64,000 nucleotides of DNA, from contig NW_023365754.1 in the NCBI RefSeq assembly GCF_000003815.2, positions 83,115-147,114 on the forward strand, in the 5' to 3' direction. Source of the DNA: Branchiostoma floridae. Taxonomy: Eukaryota; Chordata; Leptocardii; Amphioxiformes; Branchiostomatidae. The position numbers and the translations under genes were made by a program. Below the pieces are notes generated by a model. The model ran no database searches and was not told the DNA's origin. It saw only the letters and a program-made list of their open reading frames with translations. This document shows, in pieces, positions 34,118 to 47,789 of the stretch. Position 1 is the first letter of the stretch. Each line of letters opens with the position of its first letter.

Positions 34118-34408
34118 AGTTTTGCAAAACCAGAGTACTGACTTTTCCCTACTTTTACGATAAATAAGCCTACCTTACTGAAGAGCATTCTTAGTCATCT
34201 ACACTTGTAAAGTTTCTACTATATCTTGTTGTTGCATTTGTCTAATACATGTACTACCCAAGGTCTCATATACTTAACGTAACTTAACTTAATATCAAGC
34301 GAAGTTGTAGACTCCGTTTATGTATTATTCTTTTAAGTATCACAACATTTCTATCGTTCTGTATGCTATCCAAATATCGTGAATAATGTAAGGATACGGC
34401 GCTGGAGG

Positions 34409-35882
34409 TTAGAACCCTCTGTAGCTGCGACGCCAGGCTGGGTGATCTTCGTGTCGCTGGGGTTGAAACCATGTTCTCGGCCCGTTCATCTCTCCTGCCA
34501 ACCAGTCCAGGTATGGGTCGCCATAACCGTGGATTCCGTGGAGTGGTGTGTTGAGCGGTGGATGCCAGTCTGGGTTCTGTCCGTCGCGTGGACGATAGTC
34601 TGCGTTCGGTCGGTTGTGGTGGTGTGTACGCCAGTCTGAGTTCTGTCGGTCGCGTGGACGATAGTCTGGGTTCTGTCGGTCGTGGTGGTGTGTGGGCCAG
34701 TCTGAGTTCTGTCGGTCGCGTGGACGATAGTCTGGGTTCTGTCTGTCGTGGTGGTGTGTAGGCCAGTCTGAGTTCTGTCGGTCGTATGCACGCCAGTCTG
34801 AGTCAGGTCGGTCGCGTGGACGATAGTCTGGGTTCTGTCTGTCGTGGTGGTGTGTAGGCCAGTCTGAGTTCTGTCGGTCGTATGCACGCCAGTCTGAGTC
34901 AGGTCGGTTGTACGTGCGCCAGTCAGGGTTCTGTCGCTCGGACGGGCGACAGCCTGGATTCGGCAAGTCGTGCGGACGCCAGTCTGGGTTCGGCTTCCAG
35001 TCAGAGTTTGGGTTTGATAGACGCCACCCTTGAGATGTGCGTTGCCTGGTTTGCTCTGACGTCTGCGTGAGACTTGCTTCTGAGCGGGTCTGTCGGTCTG
35101 CCAACTGTGTTGGAGCACTGGTCCTTTTTTTCCCTCTATTGTAGGGACCCATTCCTACAGTCGGATGAATGGCAGCCTTCCAGCTAGCTGCCAGCACTTT
35201 ATGGCCGTCTCTGTTGAGGTGGTACCCATCTTGTTTGTACAGAGTTGCCTTGATGGAACCATTTTCCCCTAGATAGCTGTTGTCTGCCAGGCTGATATAG
35301 GAGGTTTCTTGGTTGAGAATATCCAAGAAAGTGTTCACGTCTCGTATGACTTCCATCAGATGTTTGTCGTTTCTCGGCGGTATGGCAGACATAACTATGG
35401 TCGCGTTTGGGTATTTTGAGTGTGTTGTCGCTACCAGCTGTCTCAGGTTCTCCGTTACACCGTTTGCCGCCCTTTCCTCTCTTACGTCATTTGTCCCCAC
35501 GTGGTAGACAATGCACTTGGGATCCGAGTACACCGTTGTTGTGATCAGTTCTATGGCTTGAGGAACTGTCATCGCTGAGTGTTTGTCTGTTTGTTTACCT
35601 GGGTAGAGCACGCTAGGGATAATGCCTTTTGTGTTTGAGTCCCCAATGATGACTATTTCTGCTAGGCTGTTATCACCTGAGCGCCTTGGCGCTGGCCGTG
35701 TCTGCGGCTGGTCATTGTTACGTGTTGAGTGGGGTGATTGGTCCTTTGTCTTGCGTTCTGCTTGTAGTTTGTTGTCATCAGCTGTGCCGGACTGTGACCG
35801 ACTGCTGCCGCGGATAGCCTTTAACGCACTTGCGATCTGTTCTGTACCTGTTGTGTCGTCCGATAAAACCTCGAATCTGTTT

Positions 35883-35902
<20 letters not shown>
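34409..35902 (-). CDS. LINE ORF1, C-terminal part: SGNH esterase and repetitive tail
   Basis: This continues ORF1 in the +1 frame; the shift lies near 35,940-35,960, close to an A5 run, and one extra base would explain it. Residues 82-245 form an SGNH/GDSL hydrolase: [12 protein letters not shown] (S89 nucleophile), YHVGTNDV (GxND block) and [10 protein letters not shown] (D225 and H228). All catalytic blocks are present. The family's ORF1 esterase (Kapitonov and Jurka described esterase and PHD modules in CR1-like elements) is thought to act in the RNP or at membranes; the substrate is unknown. Residues about 290-480 are a tandem-repeat tail built from [13 protein letters not shown] and [10 protein letters not shown] units encoded by a minisatellite (34,560-34,990), rich in W, R, H and D. 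Confidence 0.9.
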
Positions 35903-37478
<1,576 letters not shown>

Positions 37479-38165
37479 GTCCAGCGTGCCGCAGTCATTG
37501 GGCTGGTAGCACGTGTGTCTACCACTCAAGTCCCCAAGTATCCTTCCGTTCAATATACGCAGGTCAGACCTGTTGCACAAATGTATCAGGCTTTTGCCGA
37601 AAGCGTTTGCAGGATTTTCGTCGGAAAAGTTTCCAGACAAGTCTATAGTAGAAATAATTTCTGGCTCGAGATCTGAATCTAAGGATCATCTTCGTCAGTC
37701 TTTTAGGGAACCGAGTACCCGGCTGTTAAAGTCTCCCCCAGAATCAAGTGGCCTTTCGAGGAAAGCAACGTTAAACCTTGCTCTAAAATATATAGAACTT
37801 TCCGCCCTTTTGTGAACGGATGAACAAACACGACTAATATATACGATACACAGAAAGACATCTTAACATAGACCCAAGAGGTCAATAAACGAACCCAGAG
37901 GAAGTCATTTTCTTTTGATATACTTATGAAATATGATTCCTCATGAGTTTCTTTTGGCTTTTTTTTTGCTTTCGTCTTAGTGGTGGGAAATGATGAAAAT
38001 TTGGAATGTCAACTTCCGAAGATTCTTAACACCAGGTTTCAATCAGAGCAAAGAGGTCTAGTTTTCTCTATACTACTTCTTAACAATCTACTTCCAGTTT
38101 CTTACCTAAACCATGAACATTCCAAAAACCTATGTTCAGTGAACCAGAGGACATATTTTAAAGAC
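37479..38165 (-). pseudogene. Old LINE endonuclease fragment (arm 2)
   Basis: Counterpart of 10,198-10,870, including LSGNFSDENPANAFGKSL and GRILGDLSGRHTCYQPNDC. Unlike arm 1 it keeps the codons up to CGTLDY, so arm 1 carries the altered version. It ends exactly where the 7-kb LINE begins. Confidence 0.8.
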
Positions 38166-38239
38166 ACTTGAGTATTTTATCCCTACATTTACGATTATAT
38201 TAGTACATTTCCTTGCTAATAGTTTAATCTACCTCCGCA

Positions 38240-38479
38240 TCAATAAAGATGACGAATATATCCAACTACTACCGTATTATATTTATCCGTCTCATGTATT
38301 CTACACCCCTTAAGCACTTTCTGCCATACCTTCCGGGGATGCGCAGTTAATAGCGCACGTGTTCGTAGTTGTATCGCCTGTCCGGATACCGAGGCTCTGA
38401 GCGATCTCTGGCCGTGGATCACTCTGGGCCTCTGGGTACCATTCCTTTCCCCGCATTTTTCCTTTCGCGACATATTCAC
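38240..38479 (-). CDS. Conserved unknown ORF, 79 codons (arm 2 copy)
   Basis: Differs from the arm 1 copy by one residue (E for K at position 11). Head to head with the 99-codon ORF. No function assigned. Confidence 0.3.
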   Translation of the reverse strand: MNMSRKEKCGERNGTQRPRVIHGQRSLRASVSGQAIQLRTRALLTAHPRKVWQKVLKGCRIHETDKYNTVVVGYIRHLY

Positions 38480-38527
38480 AACTTAAGCCAATGCCCCCAG
38501 ATAGGCCGGTAAAGGAGGCTTGCTTGA

Positions 38528-38827
38528 GTGGGTTTACGGTTTCATATGACTGCGATTCGAATAAAGTTCAAAGGTCAAAAAGCAGTTCGGCCTGATGACC
38601 CCGGTTGCGGAGGAGGTATGCTGTTCCGGCGAAGAAGTGTTCATTTTACGGCTCAATTTTTACAACAACCGTTTAAACTAGAGCTATGCCCCGAATGTGG
38701 TAGTTCAATCAACCCCTACACTGCTAAGAAATGGTTTGTTTACTGCAGACTAATTTATTTTAACATATTTATCTCCGATCTTGTAGAAGCATCCAACCCG
38801 GAAGTGGGCAAGTATCAAGACAAGTAG
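38528..38827 (+). CDS. Conserved unknown ORF, 99 codons (arm 2 copy)
   Basis: Keeps the CPECG motif and the same start and stop as the arm 1 copy. The four changes all fall within an eight-residue stretch after PGCGGG. No function assigned. Confidence 0.3.
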   Translation: MGLRFHMTAIRIKFKGQKAVRPDDPGCGGGMLFRRRSVHFTAQFLQQPFKLELCPECGSSINPYTAKKWFVYCRLIYFNIFISDLVEASNPEVGKYQDK

Positions 38828-39667
38828 GCACAAGTGCCCAAAATTTGATACCGAACTTTGTGTGATATTCGTCGTCGCTGGTTCCATGTAAATACCAATT
38901 TCGATCAATACTGATCGACTGTCACAGAGGGTTTTGTTCAGTAATTAATTGAGTTTGAGGTTATGTACAGTATTGATCGATAACTACCCATATTCATCAA
39001 TCAGCGTTAAATTCCACTCTGTATTCTACATTTCTATTTGCCTATCCTGGTTCCAAGTTCAAATCCTTATAAGTCTATACTTATCAATGTTCATTGATTG
39101 TTATAGGTGGTATTGATTGATTACCGCTTATAACTATTGATCAGTATTGATTATCAATAGCAATTCCACATTAAAACCCGCATTGAAATATATTTTGATT
39201 ATGAGTGGTACTGATCGATTAACAATCATAACCATAATATATTGATAACTAACATGATTTACAGATTTCATACCGTCAAACTTGGTTTTAAATGAATTCG
39301 AAAAAAATGACACATGGATTCCAATCGATGATCAGTTGTCAACCATAACCATAGATACATGTACTTATTGATTCGCTACAACCCAAGGTTGAGAACCCGG
39401 AATCAATAATTCTTATCGTTTCCTTCATATCTCATGTTCTGAACAAGCTAGAGACACGATTTTGGGGTGTTAGATAGCTCTTGTGCTCGAGAAGAAGTGA
39501 TGTAAGTTTGAATCCCCTAGCGACTAGGGTTAGGATTGCAAGTGCATGTGCAAACTTCTTAACGATAAATGTTGGGAATTTTATACTTTTGACATGTATA
39601 AATTATTAACATCACAATGGATCAATGATTAACATCACAATGGATAAAATCTGCATGTTTTTATAAT

Positions 39668-40082
39668 CAGGGCTCGAAATACCACCTGCATATGCAGGTT
39701 AGTGCAGGTAAAATTGGAGCTGTGCAGTATTTCTGGTGTCCACCTGCACCTAACCTGCACTAGTCTATGTACTGGGTATATACAGGTTAGTACGGGTAAA
39801 CTTGGAGCTGTGCAGGTATTTCTGGTATCTACCTGCACCTAACCTGCACTGGTCTATGTACTGTGTTTTATACAGAAATGTCCAATGATGCAGGTGTATG
39901 TGGATTGTAATTAGCTACATTGGCTGTTACCACAATAAAAGAAAAAACATCAATTGTTCCTCAACAGTTTTAGTATGATCCATACTTCCAAAATTCAGAG
40001 TGGTGCAGGTAAAATTTGTCTGGTGCAGGTAATTTTCACCTGCACCAGTGCAGGCATGCAGAAAAAAGTATTTCGAGCCCTG
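39668..40082. mobile_element. hAT-like non-autonomous element, 415 bp (arm 2 copy)
   Basis: Termini CAGGGCTCGAAATA and TATTTCGAGCCCTG. The interior carries at least 14 TGCAGGT/ACCTGCA words and an internal duplication of about 95 bp (39,715-39,860) absent from arm 1. Confidence 0.85.
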
Positions 40083-41309
40083 ATGATGCTACTTCATTGC
40101 ATAAAACATGTTGCACTTAACTTCCAAAATCACTGTTCAAGTTCCAAACACGTGTTCTATGTATTGAGATGAAAGGAATTAGCAGATGTTGGATTTTAAA
40201 TGTAAATATTGACAAGCATTTAAACATGTTAGGTCAAAGTAATATATAACATTTGTTTTGAGCAAAAAACAACATGAAAACAACCCCAAATCTTCTGAAC
40301 AATTGAAAAACAAACAAGATCAATCTTATTCATTTGAATCCGTACATTAAAAAGCCTAAGATGATGTCTCTTCAAAAACGTTGGACAAAATATTATTGAT
40401 GGAACTTAAAACTTCTATTAGAATAAGGCACTGAACATGATACCTTAGTGTTCGGGTTCTGAGGCACTTGGAGATGCCAGCTACCTTTCAGTAGCCCCCC
40501 TTGGTCAGAACTTAGAACACCTGGCTATCATTGTGCAAGATCCCATTCATTTCTAATTTAGTGGGTGATGTCAAAATACTATAATCTTTTCAACATATGC
40601 CCTTTTTCATGACAAAAAACACTTTTAAAAGTGTTGAGCATCCTCATGTCAACTTTCTGAACAATTTATCATCATGCAAAACAATCAACAAGAGCTTTTA
40701 TAGCACAATAACAAGACATCTCATACACATTACTGTGCGAGACTTGTGCCATTTTCTAGCAGCTAGGCAAAGGTTACAAAAGAGATGACTGTGACCATCT
40801 GCCCATCTAACATCTGCTTAGAGAGTTGCCAAAGTCCCGGCTCTCCGCTGGTGTGATCTTTCCCCAGGTGATAAGCTGTGTGGAGACGGGCACTTCGGAA
40901 AAGTAAGGTCACTTTCTGAAGCAGAAATTCAACAACAAAGTACATTACTTGATACTGTAAGTGGGAACACCATGAACCCTACTACTTATAGAACAATAAC
41001 AAACATTTCTGACATTGCTATGCTTGGAATAAAGTATATATGTGTATCATATAACTGTTTTCTTAACTATACTCATGTCAGGTGTTGGTTTCCATTCCAT
41101 TCCTTTAGGCAAATGCATAAGTACATTTAGGTGTAACACATACGTTGCAGGACCATAGCTTACCTAGCTTAAAGTCAAGGAGGAAATATTGTAAGTGCTT
41201 GATACTAATATACACATGTACAGCACAACATAGCTTATATATTACCTGCAGCTAGCAAATCAGTATCACTTGTATAATCAGGAATCTGCAGGAACTTGGA
41301 ACAGTAGAT

Positions 41310-41516
41310 TCAGCCCTCACTTCTCTTCTTTGATTCTGGTTCTGTAGGGTATAAAACACAACATCTAGGACAATCACACAACCTGGAGTATTGACACATG
41401 GCAGTTTGAAAATGCTGAAAATCGAACATTTCAGTTGGCGCAGGCGGACTATGGAACGACCATGCACTTTGGGTTCCGGGAATGCCCCGATGGCTACGTT
41501 TCACGCATGTTTGCAA
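41310..41516 (-). CDS. Small conserved ORF, unknown (arm 2 copy)
   Basis: Same 68-codon frame as 4288-4494 with three substitutions; the cysteine cluster CDCPRCC is unchanged. The gap just beyond it (41,531-41,630, 100 N) is a default size: arm 1 shows only about 42 bp there. Confidence 0.25.
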   Translation of the reverse strand: MQTCVKRSHRGIPGTQSAWSFHSPPAPTEMFDFQHFQTAMCQYSRLCDCPRCCVLYPTEPESKKRSEG

Positions 41517-42720
41517 GCTGATTGCAATGANNNNNNNNNNNNNNNNNNNNNNNNNNNNNNNNNNNNNNNNNNNNNNNNNNNNNNNNNNNNNNNNNNNNNN
41601 NNNNNNNNNNNNNNNNNNNNNNNNNNNNNNTAGTCCTTAATGGGAATGATGTTAATAGAATTCTATTGCATAAGAAATAGGTATATAAAATTGTTAATTT
41701 CCGGTATTAAAAAGCTCCCTCACTATTACAAAATGGAAAGCTAGAAAGTGATCTACACTGATGCAGGATGTGAGAGAGACGATCGGTGGTGGAGAGGCCA
41801 CATTCCTAATGTATAATAGCTGCGGCTCCATCCGCAGAAATAACAGCTGGACTGGTCCTACCAGACACTTGTTGGCAGCTGAAGTGGGACAACAGCTATC
41901 TACATGTAAATCTATGATAAGTCTAGTATATAGTTTAAACACACAGGTTTTAATTTACTGCACGTGGCTAAAGAAGTAAAATGTGAGTGTAGGAAGTGCG
42001 GCAAGATAAAGGAAAGTCACCATCAACCTGTTGAGTTCCCTCATAAAGCCACCCAGCTCCATCCCCGATCACTTGGCCAGACTGACATCCATGTTGACTT
42101 CACATCTGATGAGCCCAGACCACATGGGTGGCGTACCAAGACTCCTCTGAAGGAACAAGAATACATGTACATAGAATAAGTCATCTTGCTGGTAACGTTC
42201 ATTATGAATATACTGGAAGGAAACGTGTGTTGTACATGAGTACATTGTAAATTGTATATTGTAAATTGTGCATACTAGTATGTACACATAGTCTCTAAAT
42301 TTGTTAGGAGCTTTTTCTATCTCCAACCTGGACAAAGAGCCAGGGAACAGCAAGAGCTAATCTAGTCCATTGTTCCTGTTAGATTTGAATTAGTATGGAT
42401 GTGTCAATAAAAGCATAACAGTTGCTGAATCTTACAGTGAGATAAAAATACATTGTCCTTTACAGTTTACACTCTGCCCATCCTGTTGTAAATTTCTGGA
42501 GACATCCCTGGACAATTATCTCAACATTAAGTCTAATATGCTTTTAGTTGTTTACATCAGTGACATAGTGGCAAAGGGGTCTTCATCATAGTACATGAAA
42601 TACAGCATGCTGGTGCTGAGTTGCATTGTAATGCAATACAAGAAAAGGCAATATGCAGGATTTCTTAGTAATGTTATCAAATCAATATGTTGTATTATTA
42701 CTTTTAGTATTACACAGTTG

Positions 42721-43394
42721 AATAAAGTTTCTGGTTATTTTGGATTAACCACAGAGAGTACTTTTTATGCCTGTAGAGTATGAATATATAGAATACAACA
42801 CGGTGTATTCCGTATCTCCCTCGGTCCCAGCCCGACCACGTTCGAATCGCCAAAAGGCCGGAGGTCGATCCAACCTGTGGGACCGAGGGTGATACAGAAT
42901 ACACCGTGTTGTTCTTTATTTACGTCATACCCGGGTCCGAAAACAATTATTAAATTGCCACACTACTCATAGAAATGATAAAATTTGACACATTAAATTA
43001 ACCTGCTCCAACAACTTCAAGAACATCAATTTGAGAATAAAATTCAAACAAAAGAACTCAGTTCGCCTGCACTGGTGATTTCATAGATCGTAACTGTAGT
43101 CGTGGACTGTGTTCTATTAAAGGCTTATACTTACCTGGTCCAAAACACCTGTATCAAGTGTTATTGGGGCCCAGATGTGACATAATGTAAGTTATCATGA
43201 CCAGTAAATAATGAGAGCCAGTGCTGGATGCTTAAGTCTGAGTACAACAGAATTTGGCACAGTTTGTTGCATGTCCATCTGCAACAGAGCAGAAATAACA
43301 AAACACAACAAATGACAATTGTTAACATGAACATGTTACCTTACCTCATCCACATGTTCTCTGAAAGGTTGTGTACCTCTTCTCTCATTCTTCT
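42721..43394. mobile_element. 674-bp insertion in arm 2 with palindromic core
   Basis: Absent from arm 1, with TTG on both sides (42,718-42,720 and 43,395-43,397). It contains the inverted pair AACACGGTGTATTC ... GAATACACCGTGTT around 42,795-42,912 and, near 43,130-43,155, the GATACAGGTGTTTTGG terminus of the family seen at 17,291. Its own ends show no inverted repeat, so it may be a composite. Confidence 0.6.
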
Positions 43395-43629
43395 TTGTCA
43401 AGCAGCAAAAATGTGGTTGTTGGCTGCATTTCATCCAGGAGGTATGATGGGTGGCTGCTGTGAGGAGAGCCTAAAGGTAAATTAAAAGTCAGATACATGT
43501 AGTACTTAAAGATTGTTGGACTGGCTGAACATTGACAGGTTTGGCTATACATTGTGTACAGTAGTGATGCTATCATATTGTAATTCACTGTTGCAAAGAA
43601 AAAAAATGAAATTAACAGCATTTTCTTAA

Positions 43630-44373
43630 ACCGGCTGGTAAAACTATATAAAGAGCAGATAATATAAACTATGGTCTTCAGTATGCTACAGACACCCATG
43701 CAGTTAATATCAGTGGTGGTCTGACTGAGAAAGTACAAGTTACTCTTCAAATCATGTTTGAAATCAAGAGACAACAGATAAGAAATTGAAGGAAGACTAC
43801 ACATCATAGAGAAATTAGCTTGTTGAAGAACATTTAGCCCAGAATATGAGGTAATGACAATCCTGGGTTGCTATTCAGTGTGAGACATCAGCTGGCAGTT
43901 TTTTTTTTTTTTGTACAGTTCTACAGAGCATAGGTCTATACTGGTCTCTTACTATAAGTCAAGTATTACAAGTCATGTTTCTACACACACAACTCATGAG
44001 AGCTGTAAGTTGTAAGGAACACATTTCAAGTTCGAAATGTAGATGCAAGTAGATGCTTTGATACAATTTTGACAAGGATGATTTGAAATTTGAAGAAAGT
44101 TGTTTTTCCAGAACTGCAGATAGTGTTATCTTACTTACTTTGGCTCATTCTGTATGATTTGATAATGTTACTATGAAAACAAGTACAGAATATTTGAATC
44201 AGTGACCAGTAATATGCAAATCTGTCTCTGACCATTGTTTCTAGCTGGTAGACAGTCTGGGTAGTTTATGGGTTTATGTAGTTATAGGGGTCAATCCACC
44301 ATTCAAACTGCTGGACAAGTCACAGTGGGAGGACTTCCTTATTGTTCTTACCCTGGGCAAGAAATCCCCAGGT
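43630..44373. mobile_element. 744-bp TTAA-flanked insertion in arm 2 (piggyBac-like MITE?)
   Basis: TTAA at 43,626-43,629 and 44,374-44,377. Arm 1 (rc of about 2917-2925) has a single TTAA at the same point, a clean empty site. The termini are short and weak (ACCGGCTGG against ACCTGGGGA). No ORF with transposase character. TTAA duplication is the hallmark of piggyBac-type transposition. Confidence 0.7.
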
Positions 44374-44467
44374 TTAAATTATGTTTTTCTATGCTGTTGT
44401 TCATTAGAAATATCTAATCTTGAACAAATTAGACACTGGAAAGTTTCCAACCCACATGGCATATACT

Positions 44468-45589
44468 GGAAGTATTTTGATACCATGATGTCAGGTAGAG
44501 TATCTTTTTTACAATCAGATAACAGCAGTCACTTTAAATTTTGAAAACTGTAACCCCTTCAGTTTGGTATCACTTAAAAGTTCTAGCCTCAGAGACAGAC
44601 TCTTTCTCATGTAAAAATAGATAGTGATATTCAATCATAACTCTAGGCGGAACTTTAGAAGGCTTGCAGTCGCCTGCGCTGCAGCCGAACGATGCTGATG
44701 ATGATTGATTGAAAATCTATGTGCCCACTATGGGTGAGATTCTGGACCACTGCTTGTTCATTAATGTTTTGTCTGACAACCTGCTTTTGTTCAACGCAAG
44801 GTATAATAAACAAACAAGTCAGCAGTGGTGTTTGGAGGCAAAATTTAAGATTGTGTGAGCACGCAACTATGCTGACCTATGAGCAGATACAATGTGTCAA
44901 AAGAGCTTAAGACTTACTAAGAGCTGCAGACCAAGAAAGGATGGAATTACCAAAAAAACAGCTCTTGGCTGTGATAACATGACACCTAACAGTCTCGGCT
45001 CAACTGTGACAAACCAATTGGCTCTGTGTCTAGTAGGAGAGTACACATGAGTTTTTCTGTCAGGCTGTTGACTCCATCAGAGACTTATAAGATATTGTAA
45101 GATATTGTTACATTAATTACTGTTAACAAATAATGATCATGTTGAAATTATGTTAATTGTTAAAGATATACTTTTCTATCTATGCTGCTACATTGTTTCA
45201 GCAGTCATGTTTCACCAAAAACAGTCTAAGGAATCCCAGACAGGTCTTCCACAATGAAAGTGACTACTGTATAGAGTCTAATTCCTTGTAACTTCCCTAT
45301 CCACCCCATTACCAAGTGACTGAAATGAGGCAGAAAAATGTGACTTTCTCAAACCAAAGTCTACAAAAGTCACTATCATGGCCCCATGCAGCTGTTAAAC
45401 AGTTCAAATATTGGAGACAGAATTGGCTGCCAAGCTAAAATCAGATAGTTACGGTTCTGTATCAGGCTACCAAGCTTGTGGGTTGTCAGGGTCACAGAGG
45501 CCGAACTCAAATCCCAAGGCTGTCTCTGTGCCCTGTACATTTCTCTGTGTAAGTAACTACATGTAAAGCATATTGTTGTTTAATATGTT
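44468..45589. other. No recognised gene
   Basis: Past the duplication border. Only short frames (for example 44,719-44,910); nothing supported. Confidence 0.4.
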
Positions 45590-46560
45590 GTCAAGTGTAG
45601 CCTAATCGAAACAACTGGAATCTCCGCGCCTTTGTCATTACCAAAGATACTTTTACTCTAATTATTGATAAAGTCCTTATCATTTACAACTCGATAATAA
45701 TAGCATTTCCTCATTATTTATGCAGATAAGGTCCTAATCTGCAGAACTTTCATCTTACAGTACTCTTTTCTAACCAAGCTACATGTATACTGTAATCACA
45801 AAAGCTGACACTTAACACATATAACTTTTTATAAGGAATCAGCCACAATGAAAAATTATAGCATTGCCTCATTAAGCTCATTAGCTATCAAATGCAGGCC
45901 TATTTACTAGTAGTAGTCTAATCTTCATGTTAAAGCATTCACCTAACTTGATCTTGTAATAACCAAACAATTAGGAAGTTATGGCATTTCCTCATCAATT
46001 ATGTAGATTAAATCTAAATTAGCAGGGCTTATATCATGTGATGACATTCATATCTAGAGAAGATAGATATCTACAGAAAACCATATTGTTGCAATGGTTA
46101 TAATGCTTATAATCTAATACAATCATGTCCTCATTTACCTCCTTTGTTAGAGATGTTGCTTTAAATGCTAATTAGTACTATAAATGTGTGTGCCAAATAA
46201 GTTTAACCTACACTATGAAACTTTCAGCCCCAACCATCCAATAAACTGTCACTATCAAGTCCCCAGCACTAAAACCTAAGGATTATGGAATTCCCCATTG
46301 ATAATGCAAATGAATTAGCAGGAATTAGAATCTTTATATCATGTCCTGTTTGTTTCAAAAAAGCTTTGTATGTCTTTACCATAAAGTATCTATCACTTGT
46401 TTCTATAAGTGGAAGCATTTTCTTGATTCCCTCATTTATTATGCAATCTGTATGCAATCTGGGCTTAATTAGTGTAATCATAGCTTTAAAGCATTCAGCT
46501 TCAATTTACCAACATGCACTGTAATTATCAAGTCATTATCACAAAACACAAAGGAATGAT
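45590..46560. repeat. Degenerate AT-rich repeats with octamer-like sites
   Basis: A degenerate block of the form CATTTCCTCATTNATTATGCAGATTA recurs at about 45,700, 45,870, 45,985, 46,290 and 46,430 with 100-300 bp spacing. Each contains an ATGCAAAT-like octamer (ATGCAGAT, ATGTAGAT, ATGCAAAT, ATGCAATC). No ORF. Possibly an old tandem repeat. Confidence 0.45.
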
Positions 46561-46850
46561 GGCATATCTTCATTTAGCATTCAAACACCAAAAATTGTTC
46601 TGTAAATCCAAATTCAAACGTCTTGAGATATGCACATACCAATACTACAAGAAACCGCAACCATCGGCTCATTACTTCATGCATTTTCACAGTCTATCCT
46701 GGGCTTGCATTACAATGGGCCTCCCTTTCCTGACCAGTCTGTCAACTCTTGGACAACAGGGTCAGCTATATTGGACCAGTGGTCTGGGGTAATGGACTAT
46801 GGTCCCTTCTGCTCAGACCACTGGGCTGGGCAATGTTTGATATCAGTATG

Positions 46851-47152
46851 CAGGGCTCGAAATACCACCTGCATATATGTAGGTTAGCGCAGGTAAAATT
46901 GGAGCTGTGCAGGTTTTTCTGGTGTCTACCTGCACCTAAACCTGCACTCTGGTCCATGTACTCGGTTTTATACATAAATGCCTTATAATGTAGGTGTGTG
47001 TGAATTGTTATTAGCTGCATTGACTGTTACCACCAATAAAGAATAAAAGAAAAAATAGCAATGGTTCCTGAATAATTTTAGTATGATCCATACTTCCTAT
47101 ATTCAGAGTGTTGCAGGTAAATTTTGTCTGGTGCAGGTAATTTTCAATGTAC
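46851..47152. mobile_element. hAT-like non-autonomous element, third copy (cut by gap)
   Basis: Starts CAGGGCTCGAAATA at 46,851 and follows the 39,668-40,082 copy to GGTGCAGGTAATTTTCA, then enters a 509-N gap (47,153-47,661). Proves the family is dispersed outside the arms. Confidence 0.85.
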
Positions 47153-47789
47153 NNNNNNNNNNNNNNNNNNNNNNNNNNNNNNNNNNNNNNNNNNNNNNNN
47201 NNNNNNNNNNNNNNNNNNNNNNNNNNNNNNNNNNNNNNNNNNNNNNNNNNNNNNNNNNNNNNNNNNNNNNNNNNNNNNNNNNNNNNNNNNNNNNNNNNNN
47301 NNNNNNNNNNNNNNNNNNNNNNNNNNNNNNNNNNNNNNNNNNNNNNNNNNNNNNNNNNNNNNNNNNNNNNNNNNNNNNNNNNNNNNNNNNNNNNNNNNNN
47401 NNNNNNNNNNNNNNNNNNNNNNNNNNNNNNNNNNNNNNNNNNNNNNNNNNNNNNNNNNNNNNNNNNNNNNNNNNNNNNNNNNNNNNNNNNNNNNNNNNNN
47501 NNNNNNNNNNNNNNNNNNNNNNNNNNNNNNNNNNNNNNNNNNNNNNNNNNNNNNNNNNNNNNNNNNNNNNNNNNNNNNNNNNNNNNNNNNNNNNNNNNNN
47601 NNNNNNNNNNNNNNNNNNNNNNNNNNNNNNNNNNNNNNNNNNNNNNNNNNNNNNNNNNNNNAGTAAAACATAAACATACATTCCAAGAAGTTACATTACA
47701 TGCATAGTAGTTTCTCCATGCTGTGGCCGTGCAGAATGATCACGATTAAGTTCCAAAGTGCAGTCTAAAATAGTAGGCAAGAACCGTAC

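Noticed and set aside
34558-35118. Plus-strand and second minus-strand frames across the ORF1 tail
   Set aside because: Shadow frames of the minisatellite-encoded tail; only the frame joined to the esterase has domain support.
41964-42179. Zinc-finger-like peptide (KCECRKCGKIK) in arm 2
   Set aside because: Only three cysteines in a row, no matching second pair, and the frame has no supported splice sites; arm 1 has a gap there.
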